This document shows positions 44,040 to 52,426 of a DNA stretch of 64,000 nt, piece after piece. The position numbers were made by a program, and so were the translations under genes. How positions within the stretch are numbered: the first letter of the stretch is position 1; the number at the start of each line of letters is the position of its first letter. Below the pieces are notes generated by a model that saw only the letters and a list, made by a program, of their open reading frames with translations, made no database searches and was not told where the DNA came from. The stretch covers positions 1 through 64,000 of the forward strand of contig NZ_VNWN01000004.1 in the NCBI RefSeq assembly GCF_012720115.1, in the 5' to 3' direction. The stretch is from Sneathiella chinensis. GTDB lineage: Bacteria > Pseudomonadota > Alphaproteobacteria > Sneathiellales > Sneathiellaceae.

Positions 44040-46040
44040 TCAGCTTCCGATGATCCCGCCGCCTTTCTTTGTCACAACAACCACAGACGGCCGGGGCGGC
44101 AGTTTCGGGTCGAAGTCGGGCCAGCGGGTTGCCGGATCCTCAAAGGTGGAGTTCCGCTCGAAGCCCGGGAAGGCCTTTGCCCCGTCAGAAGCCGGATGCT
44201 GAACCGCGAGGAACAGAGCGGTGTCATCCGGGGTGAAGCACGGGCCGCACATTTCCGCGCCGACCGGCACGCGATAGAACATCTTGCCAGTGCCGCGCAG
44301 GGCGCCTTCGGTTTCAAGGGCCCAGATGCCGTCGGCGGTGCCGGTTTTTGGCCATGCGCTGCCCTGATCGGTGGAAATCCAGAGACGACCCTTGCCGTCA
44401 ACCGCCGCATTGTCGGGAGAGCCGAACCAGCCGTTTTCGCTGGTGGCCGGGTTAAAGACGGCCTTGTGTTCCGGGTTGGCCGGGTTGCCGCCCTGTACCA
44501 GAATTTCCCATGTCCCTTTCAGGTCGGCATGGTCGTCTGCGGCTGGGGTGATTTCAATGATATGGCCAAACGGGTTCTTTTCACGCGGGTTGGCGGCATC
44601 AACAGGATGCTTGCTGCCCCGGTGCTTGTTGTTGGTCAGGCAGACATAAACCTTGTTGGTTTCCGGGTTCGGCTGAACATCTTCCGGGCGGTCCATCTTG
44701 GTCGCGCCAAGCGCGTCCCCTGCCTTGCGGGAGAAGACCAGAACCTCGGCCTGGTTGTTGAAGCCGTTTTCCGGGGTCAGCGGGCCTTCACCGGCAATGA
44801 GCGGCAACCAGTCCAGTGTGCCGTCTGCATTGAAGCGGGCAACATACAATGTGCCTTCATCGAGCAGGTCCATGTTTGCGGCCCGGTTGTTCTTGTCAAA
44901 CTTGCCTTTGGTGACAAACTTGTACAGATAGTCGCCCCGTTCATCATCGCCGGAATAGACCACAACCCGGCCATCCTTGTTGACGATGGTTTCCGCCCCT
45001 TCATGCTTGAAGCGGCCAAGCGCGGTCCGTTTTTTCGGAGTTGAGGTCGGGTCCATCGGGTCCACCTCGACGATCCAGCCGAACCGGTGCAGTTCGTTGG
45101 GATCCTTGGCAATATCGAACCGGTCGTAATAGGCTCCCCAGCTGTACCATTCACCCGGTGCGCCATATCGCTTCAGCATGTCGGCATGGGGATGAGCCGC
45201 TGCGGCATCCTTGTTCCAGAAATAGCCGTTGAAGTTTTCCTCGGCCATCAGGTAGGTGCCCCACGGGGTGATTCCGCCCGCACAGTTGTTAAGGGTGCCA
45301 AGAACCTTGCGGCCGGACGGATCGGCGTTTGTTTGCACGAGGGCATCGCCTGCGGCCGGGCCGGTCATTTCCATCGGGGTCGTGCCGGTCAGGCGGCGGT
45401 TGTATTTCGAGCCGACGATGGCCTTCCATTTTCCGTTCTCTCTGGCGATTTCCACAACCGTTCCGCCGTGGGCGGCAATTTCCACATCGGCAATCGCACG
45501 GGTCATGCCGGCATAGGCGGAATTGTCCTGACGCCCAAGGCCCGGGAACATCAGTTCCTCGTTGGTATATTCGTGGTTTACGCACAGCAGGCCGCGATCG
45601 GCGGCACCGGCCAGAGGGATAAAACCGACATAGTCGTTGTTGTATCCGAACTGGCGTTCCTGCGAGGAGCGGCTTTGCCGGGCCGGATCAAAGGCTGGCG
45701 AATCCGTGAACAGCGGGTCGCCCCAACGCAGCAGGATATCGGCATCATAGCCTTCTGCAACATGGTGGTTTTCGTCCACGCCGTGGCTGATTTCCTTGAA
45801 CTTGAACGCGGCCTTGGCGCCGGAGGCGTCCGCCGTTCCCGCAAGCAGGGCAGAGCCAAACAGGTGAGTGGCGCCGCCAATGGCGGTAACGGCCAGCATC
45901 CCTCTGAGGGCGTCCCGGCGACCCAGACGGGCATTGATGATATCGCCCATGGTGTCGTTGGTGTTCGGGTTGCTGGATTGGTCTTCGGAAATTTCCATGC
46001 GGTAGGCACGGGTGGTCGAGAAATTCTTTTGCTCAGACAT
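44040..46040 (-). CDS. phoX: PhoX-type alkaline phosphatase
   Basis: The 666-residue exported phosphatase of the DUF839/PhoX family has a twin-arginine signal (LGRRDALRGMLAVTAIGG) about 40 residues in, after a long n-region typical of PhoX. Conserved blocks: LCVNHEYTNEE, NCAGGITPWGTYLMAEENFNGYF, GAYYDRFD, GRFKHEGAETI, DRPEDVQPNPETNKVYVCLTNN, FGSPDNAAVDGKGRLWISTDQ. PhoX releases phosphate from esters using Ca and Fe cofactors. The start at 46040 has GAGGGG before it. It is divergent from olsB with a shared 201-base control region, which fits induction by phosphate starvation. Confidence 0.92.
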   Translation of the reverse strand: MSEQKNFSTTRAYRMEISEDQSSNPNTNDTMGDIINARLGRRDALRGMLAVTAIGGATHLFGSALLAGTADASGAKAAFKFKEISHGVDENHHVAEGYDADILLRWGDPLFTDSPAFDPARQSRSSQERQFGYNNDYVGFIPLAGAADRGLLCVNHEYTNEELMFPGLGRQDNSAYAGMTRAIADVEIAAHGGTVVEIARENGKWKAIVGSKYNRRLTGTTPMEMTGPAAGDALVQTNADPSGRKVLGTLNNCAGGITPWGTYLMAEENFNGYFWNKDAAAAHPHADMLKRYGAPGEWYSWGAYYDRFDIAKDPNELHRFGWIVEVDPMDPTSTPKKRTALGRFKHEGAETIVNKDGRVVVYSGDDERGDYLYKFVTKGKFDKNNRAANMDLLDEGTLYVARFNADGTLDWLPLIAGEGPLTPENGFNNQAEVLVFSRKAGDALGATKMDRPEDVQPNPETNKVYVCLTNNKHRGSKHPVDAANPREKNPFGHIIEITPAADDHADLKGTWEILVQGGNPANPEHKAVFNPATSENGWFGSPDNAAVDGKGRLWISTDQGSAWPKTGTADGIWALETEGALRGTGKMFYRVPVGAEMCGPCFTPDDTALFLAVQHPASDGAKAFPGFERNSTFEDPATRWPDFDPKLPPRPSVVVVTKKGGGIIGS

Positions 46041-46139
46041 GAAAGGGTTCCCCTCGGTTTGATCGTCCAAGTATCGAGACTTGATGGCCGCGAGGCTAGG
46101 ATCCGAGTGTTGCAGGAGGATGACGAACAGGGGACGGTC

Positions 46140-46157
46140 CTGTCATCCAATCTTAAT
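46140..46157 (+). promoter_or_regulatory. Partial PHO-box-like sequence between phoX and olsB
   Basis: CTGTCATCCAATCTTAAT has one perfect CTGTCAT half, a four-base spacer and a poorly matching second half. PhoB sites in alphaproteobacteria consist of two CTGTCAT-like halves. The weak second half lowers confidence, but the gene pair makes PhoB control plausible. Confidence 0.35.
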
Positions 46158-46241
46158 GAAGTTGCCAAGAAACTGACGCTGGCGCCACCTAGCTTTCCCG
46201 AAGCGCACATGAACGGATTTGGATGTTCAGGAGAGACTTTA

Positions 46242-47045
46242 ATGAGCAACGCGTCGACCTCGGGTCTTATTATCCGCCTGGCGGAAAACAGGCAGGAAAT
46301 TATCAAAGCCCAGAAGCTGAGATACAAGGTGTTTTATGACGGAATGGGGGCGACGCCATCCGCTGAAATCCGGGCCGAGGAACGGGATTTTGACGCATTC
46401 GACGATTATTGTGATCATCTGGTTGTGATTGATACGGGGCGATCGACTGTCGGCAATCCCTGTGTGGTCGGAACCTATCGGTTGCTTCGCCGATCAGTCG
46501 CGGAACAGAATAGCGGCTATTATTCAGCCAGTGAATTTGATCTGTCGAGATTGGCCGGATATGCAGGGGAGCATGTGGAACTGGGACGGTCCTGTGTGGA
46601 CCCGGAATATCGCGGCAAGGCTATCATGCAGCTTTTGTGGCGGGGGATTGCCGATTATATCGCGGATTACGATATCTCCCTGATGTTTGGCTGTGCCAGT
46701 TTTCCGGGAACGGATCTGACACAGATGGCCGCCGCCCTGACATATCTTCACCAGAACCATGAGGCACCGGGCCGCTGGCGTCCGCAGGCCCAGCCGGACC
46801 GCTTTGTGTCCATGAATGTGCTGGCGGATACCCAGATTGACATGCGCTCTGCCATGCGCGAGATGCCGGCCCTGATCAAGGGGTATTTGCGGGTTGGCGG
46901 TGTCATCGGGGAAGGCGCAGTCATCGACTACGAATTCAACACCACCGATGTGTGCCTGCTGGTCGAGACAAGCAACATCACGGATCGGTACCAGAAACAT
47001 TTTCTGGATCAGCACGTCACCGAGGCAAACCGTCTGTCCGCCTGA
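46242..47045 (+). CDS. olsB: L-ornithine N-alpha-acyltransferase (ornithine lipid synthesis)
   Basis: The 267-residue GNAT-fold acyltransferase is of the OlsB/hemolysin-like group. Family blocks: IIKAQKLRYKVFYDGMGA (about 20-37), DDYCDHLVVID, VGTYRLLR, VELGRSCVDPEYRG (about 114-127) and LMFGCASFPGTD. OlsB transfers a 3-hydroxyacyl group from acyl carrier protein to ornithine, the first step to phosphorus-free ornithine lipids. The ATG at 46242 has AGGAGAG before it; a long open frame upstream is only the antisense of phoX. No olsA is adjacent. Confidence 0.9.
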   Translation: MSNASTSGLIIRLAENRQEIIKAQKLRYKVFYDGMGATPSAEIRAEERDFDAFDDYCDHLVVIDTGRSTVGNPCVVGTYRLLRRSVAEQNSGYYSASEFDLSRLAGYAGEHVELGRSCVDPEYRGKAIMQLLWRGIADYIADYDISLMFGCASFPGTDLTQMAAALTYLHQNHEAPGRWRPQAQPDRFVSMNVLADTQIDMRSAMREMPALIKGYLRVGGVIGEGAVIDYEFNTTDVCLLVETSNITDRYQKHFLDQHVTEANRLSA

Positions 47046-47079
47046 GCGGATAGCACGGGGGGAAGGCAGGTGCCGGGGA

Positions 47080-47871
47080 TCACGCCCCTGCCATTTCCTT
47101 GCGGGTAAAGCCCCGACTGGCTTCGATCAGCCCCTGTGTATAGGGCGTTTCCGCCGTTCCTGATTGCAACTGTTTGTCCTGCAGGACTTCGGTGATCTTA
47201 CCCTGATGCATGACCAGTATCCGGTCGCACATATGGGAAATGACAGCCAGATCATGAGAGACAAACAGGAAGGTCAGTCCCCGGTCTTTTCGAAGATCGG
47301 ATAGCAGGTTGAGGATTTCCGCCTGCACCGACACATCCAGTGCCGATGTGGGTTCATCCAGCAACAAAAGGCGGGCGTTCTGGACAAGGGCGCGGGCAAT
47401 CGCGACCCGTTGTCGCTGGCCCCCCGACAACTGATGGGGATAGCGAAACCGGAATTTCGCCCCCAGTCCTACCTCTTCCAGAACCTGTCTGACCCGATTG
47501 TCGATATCCGTGGCCCCCTGAAGGCGGAGCGGCTCGCTCAGGCAACGGTCAACCGTGTGCCGGGGGTGCAGCGACGCATAGGGGTCCTGAAAGACCATCT
47601 GAACGGTGGAATAAAAGGATTTGTCGCGGGGTCCTGTCAGGGGAGTTCCGTCCAGATGGATATGCCCGGATATATCTGTCGCCAGATGGGTGATAGCCTT
47701 CAGGATGGTGGATTTCCCGGAACCGGATTCCCCGACCAACCCAAGGCTTTCCCCGGCAGCAAGGGTGAAACTGACCGTATCGACGGCCTGAAACCGGTTG
47801 TGGGTATCCCCGAACCAGACGGACAGGTCCTGCACGGAAAGCATCGGGGCGGGGGTATCAGATAATGGCAT
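47080..47871 (-). CDS. Peptide-type ABC importer ATPase (DppF-like)
   Basis: The 263-residue ATPase shows Walker A GESGSGKST, DPYASLHPRHTVDRCLSEPL (OppF/DppF hallmark), signature [15 protein letters not shown], Walker B LLLLDEPTSALD and FVSHDLAVISHMCD. The ATG at 47871 has AGGAGGA before it and overlaps the end of the DppD-like gene by 14 bases. Last gene of a five-gene importer operon. Confidence 0.9.
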   Translation of the reverse strand: MPLSDTPAPMLSVQDLSVWFGDTHNRFQAVDTVSFTLAAGESLGLVGESGSGKSTILKAITHLATDISGHIHLDGTPLTGPRDKSFYSTVQMVFQDPYASLHPRHTVDRCLSEPLRLQGATDIDNRVRQVLEEVGLGAKFRFRYPHQLSGGQRQRVAIARALVQNARLLLLDEPTSALDVSVQAEILNLLSDLRKDRGLTFLFVSHDLAVISHMCDRILVMHQGKITEVLQDKQLQSGTAETPYTQGLIEASRGFTRKEMAGA

Positions 47872-48715
47872 TGACACTTTCCTCCTGTTTCCAGCTTTCA
47901 TCCCGTGTCAGAACGGAAAGCCGTTCACGGGGATGCCGGATGTCCGGCAGCGACTGAAGAAGGCCGCGGGTATAGGGGTGGGTTGCCTGATCCAGTTGAT
48001 CGGCGCGGCAGGTTTCCACAATCCGGCCCCCATACATGATCAGAATGCGGTCGCAGAAGGAGGAAACAAGGGGCAGGTCGTGACTGATAAAAATCAGCCC
48101 CATGCCGCGCTTTTCCACCAACTGGTCCAGCAGTTGCAGAATTTTAAGTTGAACCGTCACATCAAGGGCGGATGTTGGCTCGTCTGCAATCAGGACCTTG
48201 GGGTCGGGAATGAGCATCATGGCAATCATGACCCGTTGCCCCATCCCGCCGGACAGTTCACTGGGATAGGCTTTATACACCCGCTCCGGGTCGCGGATTT
48301 GCACCTCTTCCAGCATCTCCAGTGCTTTGGCCCGTGCGATTTTCTGGGAGACGCGATTGTGCAGGCGATAGGCTTCGGTAATCTGTTCGCCAACGGTCAG
48401 GACCGGGTTTAGGGAATATTTCGGGTCTTGCATGACCATGGAAATTTCCTTGCCCCGGATATGGCGCATTTTCTTCTCCGGCAAGCGGTGAAGGTCCTGC
48501 CCCAGAAAGTCAATGCGGGTTGCACTGACGTCGCCGGGGGGACGGACTAGGCCCAGCAGGGCGCGGCCGGTCATGGATTTCCCCGATCCGGATTCCCCGA
48601 CAATGCCCAGCCGCTCCCGCCCCAGTGAAAAGCTGACACCGCGCACCGCCTCGACCATGTCATAGCGGGTTTTGAAACGGACCCACAGATCCTCAACCGT
48701 CAGAAACCGTTTCAT
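47858..48715 (-). CDS. Peptide-type ABC importer ATPase (DppD-like)
   Basis: The 285-residue ATPase shows Walker A GESGSGKSM, signature LSGGMGQRVMIAMML, Walker B VLIADEPTSALDVT, and the C-terminal HPYTRGLLQSLPDI segment of oligopeptide ATPases. The third Walker A Ser/Thr is SMT, as in many DppD proteins. The ATG overlaps the stop of the DppC-like gene. Confidence 0.9.
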   Translation of the reverse strand: MKRFLTVEDLWVRFKTRYDMVEAVRGVSFSLGRERLGIVGESGSGKSMTGRALLGLVRPPGDVSATRIDFLGQDLHRLPEKKMRHIRGKEISMVMQDPKYSLNPVLTVGEQITEAYRLHNRVSQKIARAKALEMLEEVQIRDPERVYKAYPSELSGGMGQRVMIAMMLIPDPKVLIADEPTSALDVTVQLKILQLLDQLVEKRGMGLIFISHDLPLVSSFCDRILIMYGGRIVETCRADQLDQATHPYTRGLLQSLPDIRHPRERLSVLTRDESWKQEESVNAII

Positions 48716-49632
48716 GATTGCGCCTTTTTGGGGTCAAGGACATCCCGCAGGCCATCCCCGAGCAGGTTAAAACCGAGACTGACGATAAAAATGGCCAGCC
48801 CCGGCATGGTGGCAACCCACCAGTAATCCAGAATATATTTCCGGCCACTGGAAATCATGGCCCCCCATTCCGCCATGGGCGGCTGCGCCCCCAGCCCCAG
48901 AAACCCAAGCCCCGCAGCGGTCAGGATGATCCCCGCCATATCCAGTGTCACCCGCACAATCAGCGAGGACACACAAAGCGGCCAGATATGCCCGACAATA
49001 ATGCGGATCGGTCCGGCCCCTTGCAGGCGTATGGCAGCAATATAGTCCATGTTACGGACGGTCAGCGTTTCGGCCCGCGCCAATCGGGCGTAGGGCGGCC
49101 ACGATGTCAGGGCAATGGCAAGGACCGCATTCTCGATCCCGGCGCCAAGGGCGGCCACAAAGGCCAGCGCAAGGATCAGCTTTGGAAAGGCAAGAAAGAT
49201 GTCAGTGATGCGCATCAGGGCCGCATCGGTCCAGCCGCCAAGATAACCGGAGACAGTCCCCACAATCAGTCCCGCCACCGGGGCCGTCAGGGTGACCAGC
49301 AGAACAATATAGAGGGTTGTTCCGGCCCCGTGAATGATCCGGCTGAGGATATCCCGCCCCAACTCGTCCGAGCCAAGAAGAAAGCCGTCCTGCCCCGGGG
49401 CAAGAAGACGCCGGGACAAATCCTGGGCGTAGGGGTCCTGCGGCGCAAGGAAGGGGGCGAACAGGGCGGTGACCACCAGCCCCAGAATAATGATCAGGCC
49501 GATCATGGCCAGCTTGTTGGACCGAAGATCCTGCCAGCCGTTATAGACCTGAATGCACCGCGCCTGCAGCCGCGAGGCAGGCTCGTCTGTACGCAGCCAG
49601 CGGGTCAGGGAACGGGTCGAAGACTGTGTCAC
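48712..49632 (-). CDS. Peptide-type ABC importer permease (DppC-like)
   Basis: The 306-residue permease has an N-terminal cytosolic extension, LAMIGLIIILGLVVTALFAP as first helix, FLLGSDELGRDILSRIIHGA, and an inner loop with AIRLQGAGPIRIIVGHIWP. The start is GTG at 49632, overlapping the stop of the DppB-like gene (GTGA); a longer frame upstream only reads through that gene. Confidence 0.9.
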   Translation of the reverse strand: MTQSSTRSLTRWLRTDEPASRLQARCIQVYNGWQDLRSNKLAMIGLIIILGLVVTALFAPFLAPQDPYAQDLSRRLLAPGQDGFLLGSDELGRDILSRIIHGAGTTLYIVLLVTLTAPVAGLIVGTVSGYLGGWTDAALMRITDIFLAFPKLILALAFVAALGAGIENAVLAIALTSWPPYARLARAETLTVRNMDYIAAIRLQGAGPIRIIVGHIWPLCVSSLIVRVTLDMAGIILTAAGLGFLGLGAQPPMAEWGAMISSGRKYILDYWWVATMPGLAIFIVSLGFNLLGDGLRDVLDPKKAQS

Positions 49633-50702
49633 GATTGCCTCGCTCTCGGATCGACGATCTTGTATAGAAAATCGGACAGAAGATTGAGCCCGACAAACAA
49701 TATGCCCACCACAACCGTTCCCCCCAGCACCGCGTTCATGTCCGCCGACAGCAGCGATGTGGTGATATATTGGCCAAGTCCGGGCCACGCGAAGATGGTT
49801 TCTGTCAGGACAGATCCTTCCAGAAGGGTGGCATAGGACAGCGCAATGACGGTGATCAGCGGAATGAGCACGTTGCGAAAGGCATGGCGCCATAGAACCG
49901 CCTGCTCCGACATGCCCTTGACCCGGGCCGTGATGACATATTCCGACGCCAGTTCTTCCAGCATGAAGCTGCGGGTCATGCGGCTGATATAGGCCAGCGA
50001 ATAATATCCCAGAATAAGGGAGGGCAGGATGATGTGACTGACCGCATTCCAAAAAATGGTCATGTCCCCGGCGATCAGGCTATCAATCAGGATCATGCCC
50101 GTGATGGTGGGGATCATGTCCTCATAAAAGATGTCCAGACGTCCGGGGCCGCCAACCCATCCCAGCATCCCATAGAAAATCAGCAGCCCGATCAGGCCGA
50201 TCCAGAAAACCGGCATTGAATAGCCGAACAGGCCAAAGACCCTGACAAACTGATCGAACCAGCTTCCCTGTGAGGCGGCGGCATAAACCCCCATGGGAAC
50301 GCCGACCAGCACGCCGATCAGCGTGGCAACCGTCGCCAGTTCCAGTGTGGCGGGGAAGACGCGGGCGATATCGTCGATGACGGGGTTTGACGTCAGAAGG
50401 GATTTGCCGAAATCCCCCTGAAAAACCTGTGTGATATAGACAAAGAACTGGTGATAGAGGGGCTTGTCGAGACCCATGCTGAGCCGGGCCGCCTCATAGA
50501 CTTCGTTGGAGGCACGCTTGCCTACCACCGCCAGTACCGGGTCAATGGGCATGACCCGCCCGATCAGGAACGTGACCAGAAGCAGACCCAACAGGGTCAG
50601 GGAAACGGTAAAGAACAGGCTGGCGATTTTCTTCAGATACAGGGACAGCCGACCGGTGGATACGGCCGGCTGCCCTGATGTGACATCGGTACTTTCTGTC
50701 AT
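49629..50702 (-). CDS. Peptide-type ABC importer permease (DppB-like)
   Basis: The 357-residue permease has six helices. MGLDKPLYHQFFVYITQVFQ is the DppB hallmark, with inner loop ITARVKGMSEQAVLWRHAFR and TETIFAWPGLGQYITTSLLS near the end. A 30-residue cytosolic N-terminus precedes helix 1. It lies four bases after the binding protein. Confidence 0.9.
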   Translation of the reverse strand: MTESTDVTSGQPAVSTGRLSLYLKKIASLFFTVSLTLLGLLLVTFLIGRVMPIDPVLAVVGKRASNEVYEAARLSMGLDKPLYHQFFVYITQVFQGDFGKSLLTSNPVIDDIARVFPATLELATVATLIGVLVGVPMGVYAAASQGSWFDQFVRVFGLFGYSMPVFWIGLIGLLIFYGMLGWVGGPGRLDIFYEDMIPTITGMILIDSLIAGDMTIFWNAVSHIILPSLILGYYSLAYISRMTRSFMLEELASEYVITARVKGMSEQAVLWRHAFRNVLIPLITVIALSYATLLEGSVLTETIFAWPGLGQYITTSLLSADMNAVLGGTVVVGILFVGLNLLSDFLYKIVDPRARQS

Positions 50703-50706
50703 CAGA

Positions 50707-52317
50707 TTACTTTGTGACGGTCCAGTAATGAACGTCGCTGACGGCAGAACCGGTAATGAAGTCGTTGACGTTGGTGCGCCGCCCGGTCTGTTCGATCTTT
50801 TGGAACATGATCACGAACGGGGACGTAGCCTGATGGTCCTTCTGAATCTGGACATACATGCCCGCCCGCTTTGCCGTATCCAGTTCAACCACGGCGGCGT
50901 CGGTCATCTTTGTCATTTCCGGAATGTCCCAGCCGTTTCTCCAGGTCAGTTTCCCGGTCAGTTTTGCCTCATCCCGGTTGTCCGGATTGTGAGAGAACGT
51001 ATCGGCATTGGTTTGAGGATCGGGATAGTCGGGGCCCCAGGCGCCGAGATAAATATCGAAGTCCCGGTCACGATACCGGCCGAGGATCTGTTTTCCCGTC
51101 CCAACGGACAGGGTCAGCTTGATGCCAGCCTGTGCAAAGGTGTTCTGCAGCGACTGGGCAATGTCCAGACGTTCCTGCGCGTTGCGCACGATCATTTCAA
51201 CTTCGAACCCGTCGGCATGTCCGGCTTCCGCCAGCAACGCCTTGGCTTTTTCCACATTCAGGCTGAAGGGTTGGTCTTTCAACTCACCCAGATAGGTGAG
51301 GGGAAGAAACGCCTGATGGACGGTATACTGCCCTTTGAGGAAACTGTCGGCCATGCCCTTGTAATCGGCCAGATACTTGAAGGCCTGACGGACTTTTGGC
51401 TTGGCAAGAACGGGGTTTTTCTGGTTGAGCGAGAAATACATGATCCGGCCGCGCAGGTCGTTGTCGATGGCAACTCCGCTGGCACTTTCAACAGATTTCA
51501 CATCTTCGGCGCTCAGGTTTCGGGCGACATCAATGTCCCCTTTTTCCAGCATCAGGCGTTGGGTGGCGGATTCCGCCACATGCCGCACCACAACCCGTTT
51601 CATCTTGGCGTCCCCGCGCCAGTAGCCGGGCACCGCTTCCAGAATATAGGAATCGCCGGGCTTCCACTTGACCAGCTTGTAGGCGCCGGAGCCGGCGGAA
51701 TTGGTCCGCAGCCATTCATGGCCAAGATCACCATCCTTTTCATTCTCCATCACCAGCTTCTTGTCGACAATGGCGGCAATACCCGCTGTCAGGCAGTTCA
51801 GCACAAAGGACGGCGCGTATTTCTTGTCTGTCTTGATCACCAGTGTCTTGTCATCAACGGCCTTGATGGTTTCATTGATATTGTCCGCCGTAAAACCGAA
51901 CTGGGTCAGGATAAACGACGGGGTCTTGGCAAGGAGGACAGCACGGCGGAGGGAAAATTCCGCGTCATATGCTGTGACCGGGTTGCCTGAATGAAAGGAA
52001 ATGCCGGACTTCATGGTGAAGGTATAGGTCATGCCATCGTCCCCCAGTGTCCAGCTTTCCGCCAGACCGGGAACAACCCCTTTTGACAGGTCGTGCGGAT
52101 CGAAGGAGACCAACCGGTCATAGACATTCTGGGACAGGTCCATTCCGGCAAACTCGAAAATTTCAGCCGGGTCCAACTGGACCATGTCATCAATACGATT
52201 GGCAATCACCAGCATGTCGTCTGGCGTTGCCGCGACGGATTGCGTGGTTGGTGTCACCGCAACGGCCAGCGAGGCGGCCAAAAATCCTGCCCCTGCTATC
52301 AGCTTTCTGATTTTCAT
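50707..52317 (-). CDS. Peptide-type ABC importer binding protein
   Basis: The 536-residue periplasmic protein of the SBP_bac_5 family has a Sec signal (AGAGFLAASLAVAVTPTTQSVA). Landmarks are VYDRLVSFDPHD, GLAESWTLGDDGMTYTFTMK, FHSGNPVTAYDAEFSL and WGPDYPDPQTNADTF. Substrates of this family include peptides, opines, nickel and glutathione; none is indicated here. The ATG at 52317 has GGGAG before it. A longer frame upstream crosses the promoter and is rejected. First gene of the operon. Confidence 0.9.
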   Translation of the reverse strand: MKIRKLIAGAGFLAASLAVAVTPTTQSVAATPDDMLVIANRIDDMVQLDPAEIFEFAGMDLSQNVYDRLVSFDPHDLSKGVVPGLAESWTLGDDGMTYTFTMKSGISFHSGNPVTAYDAEFSLRRAVLLAKTPSFILTQFGFTADNINETIKAVDDKTLVIKTDKKYAPSFVLNCLTAGIAAIVDKKLVMENEKDGDLGHEWLRTNSAGSGAYKLVKWKPGDSYILEAVPGYWRGDAKMKRVVVRHVAESATQRLMLEKGDIDVARNLSAEDVKSVESASGVAIDNDLRGRIMYFSLNQKNPVLAKPKVRQAFKYLADYKGMADSFLKGQYTVHQAFLPLTYLGELKDQPFSLNVEKAKALLAEAGHADGFEVEMIVRNAQERLDIAQSLQNTFAQAGIKLTLSVGTGKQILGRYRDRDFDIYLGAWGPDYPDPQTNADTFSHNPDNRDEAKLTGKLTWRNGWDIPEMTKMTDAAVVELDTAKRAGMYVQIQKDHQATSPFVIMFQKIEQTGRRTNVNDFITGSAVSDVHYWTVTK

Positions 52318-52426
52318 GTAAATGTCTCCCCCATTTATTGAATTTTGATACGCCCGGTCTGTGCGGATGTATATTCGATAAACATTGACCATTTGGTCAG
52401 GAATTTGCAAGAGCCTTTCTGCGGCC

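Noticed and set aside
45087-46241. Long in-frame upstream extension of the olsB gene.
   Set aside because: It is antisense to conserved phoX codons, and olsB has its own ribosome-binding site and family-typical start at 46242.
49633-50052. Upstream extension of the DppC-like permease frame.
   Set aside because: It runs antiphase through the DppB-like gene; the GTG at 49632 overlapping its stop gives the proper N-terminus.
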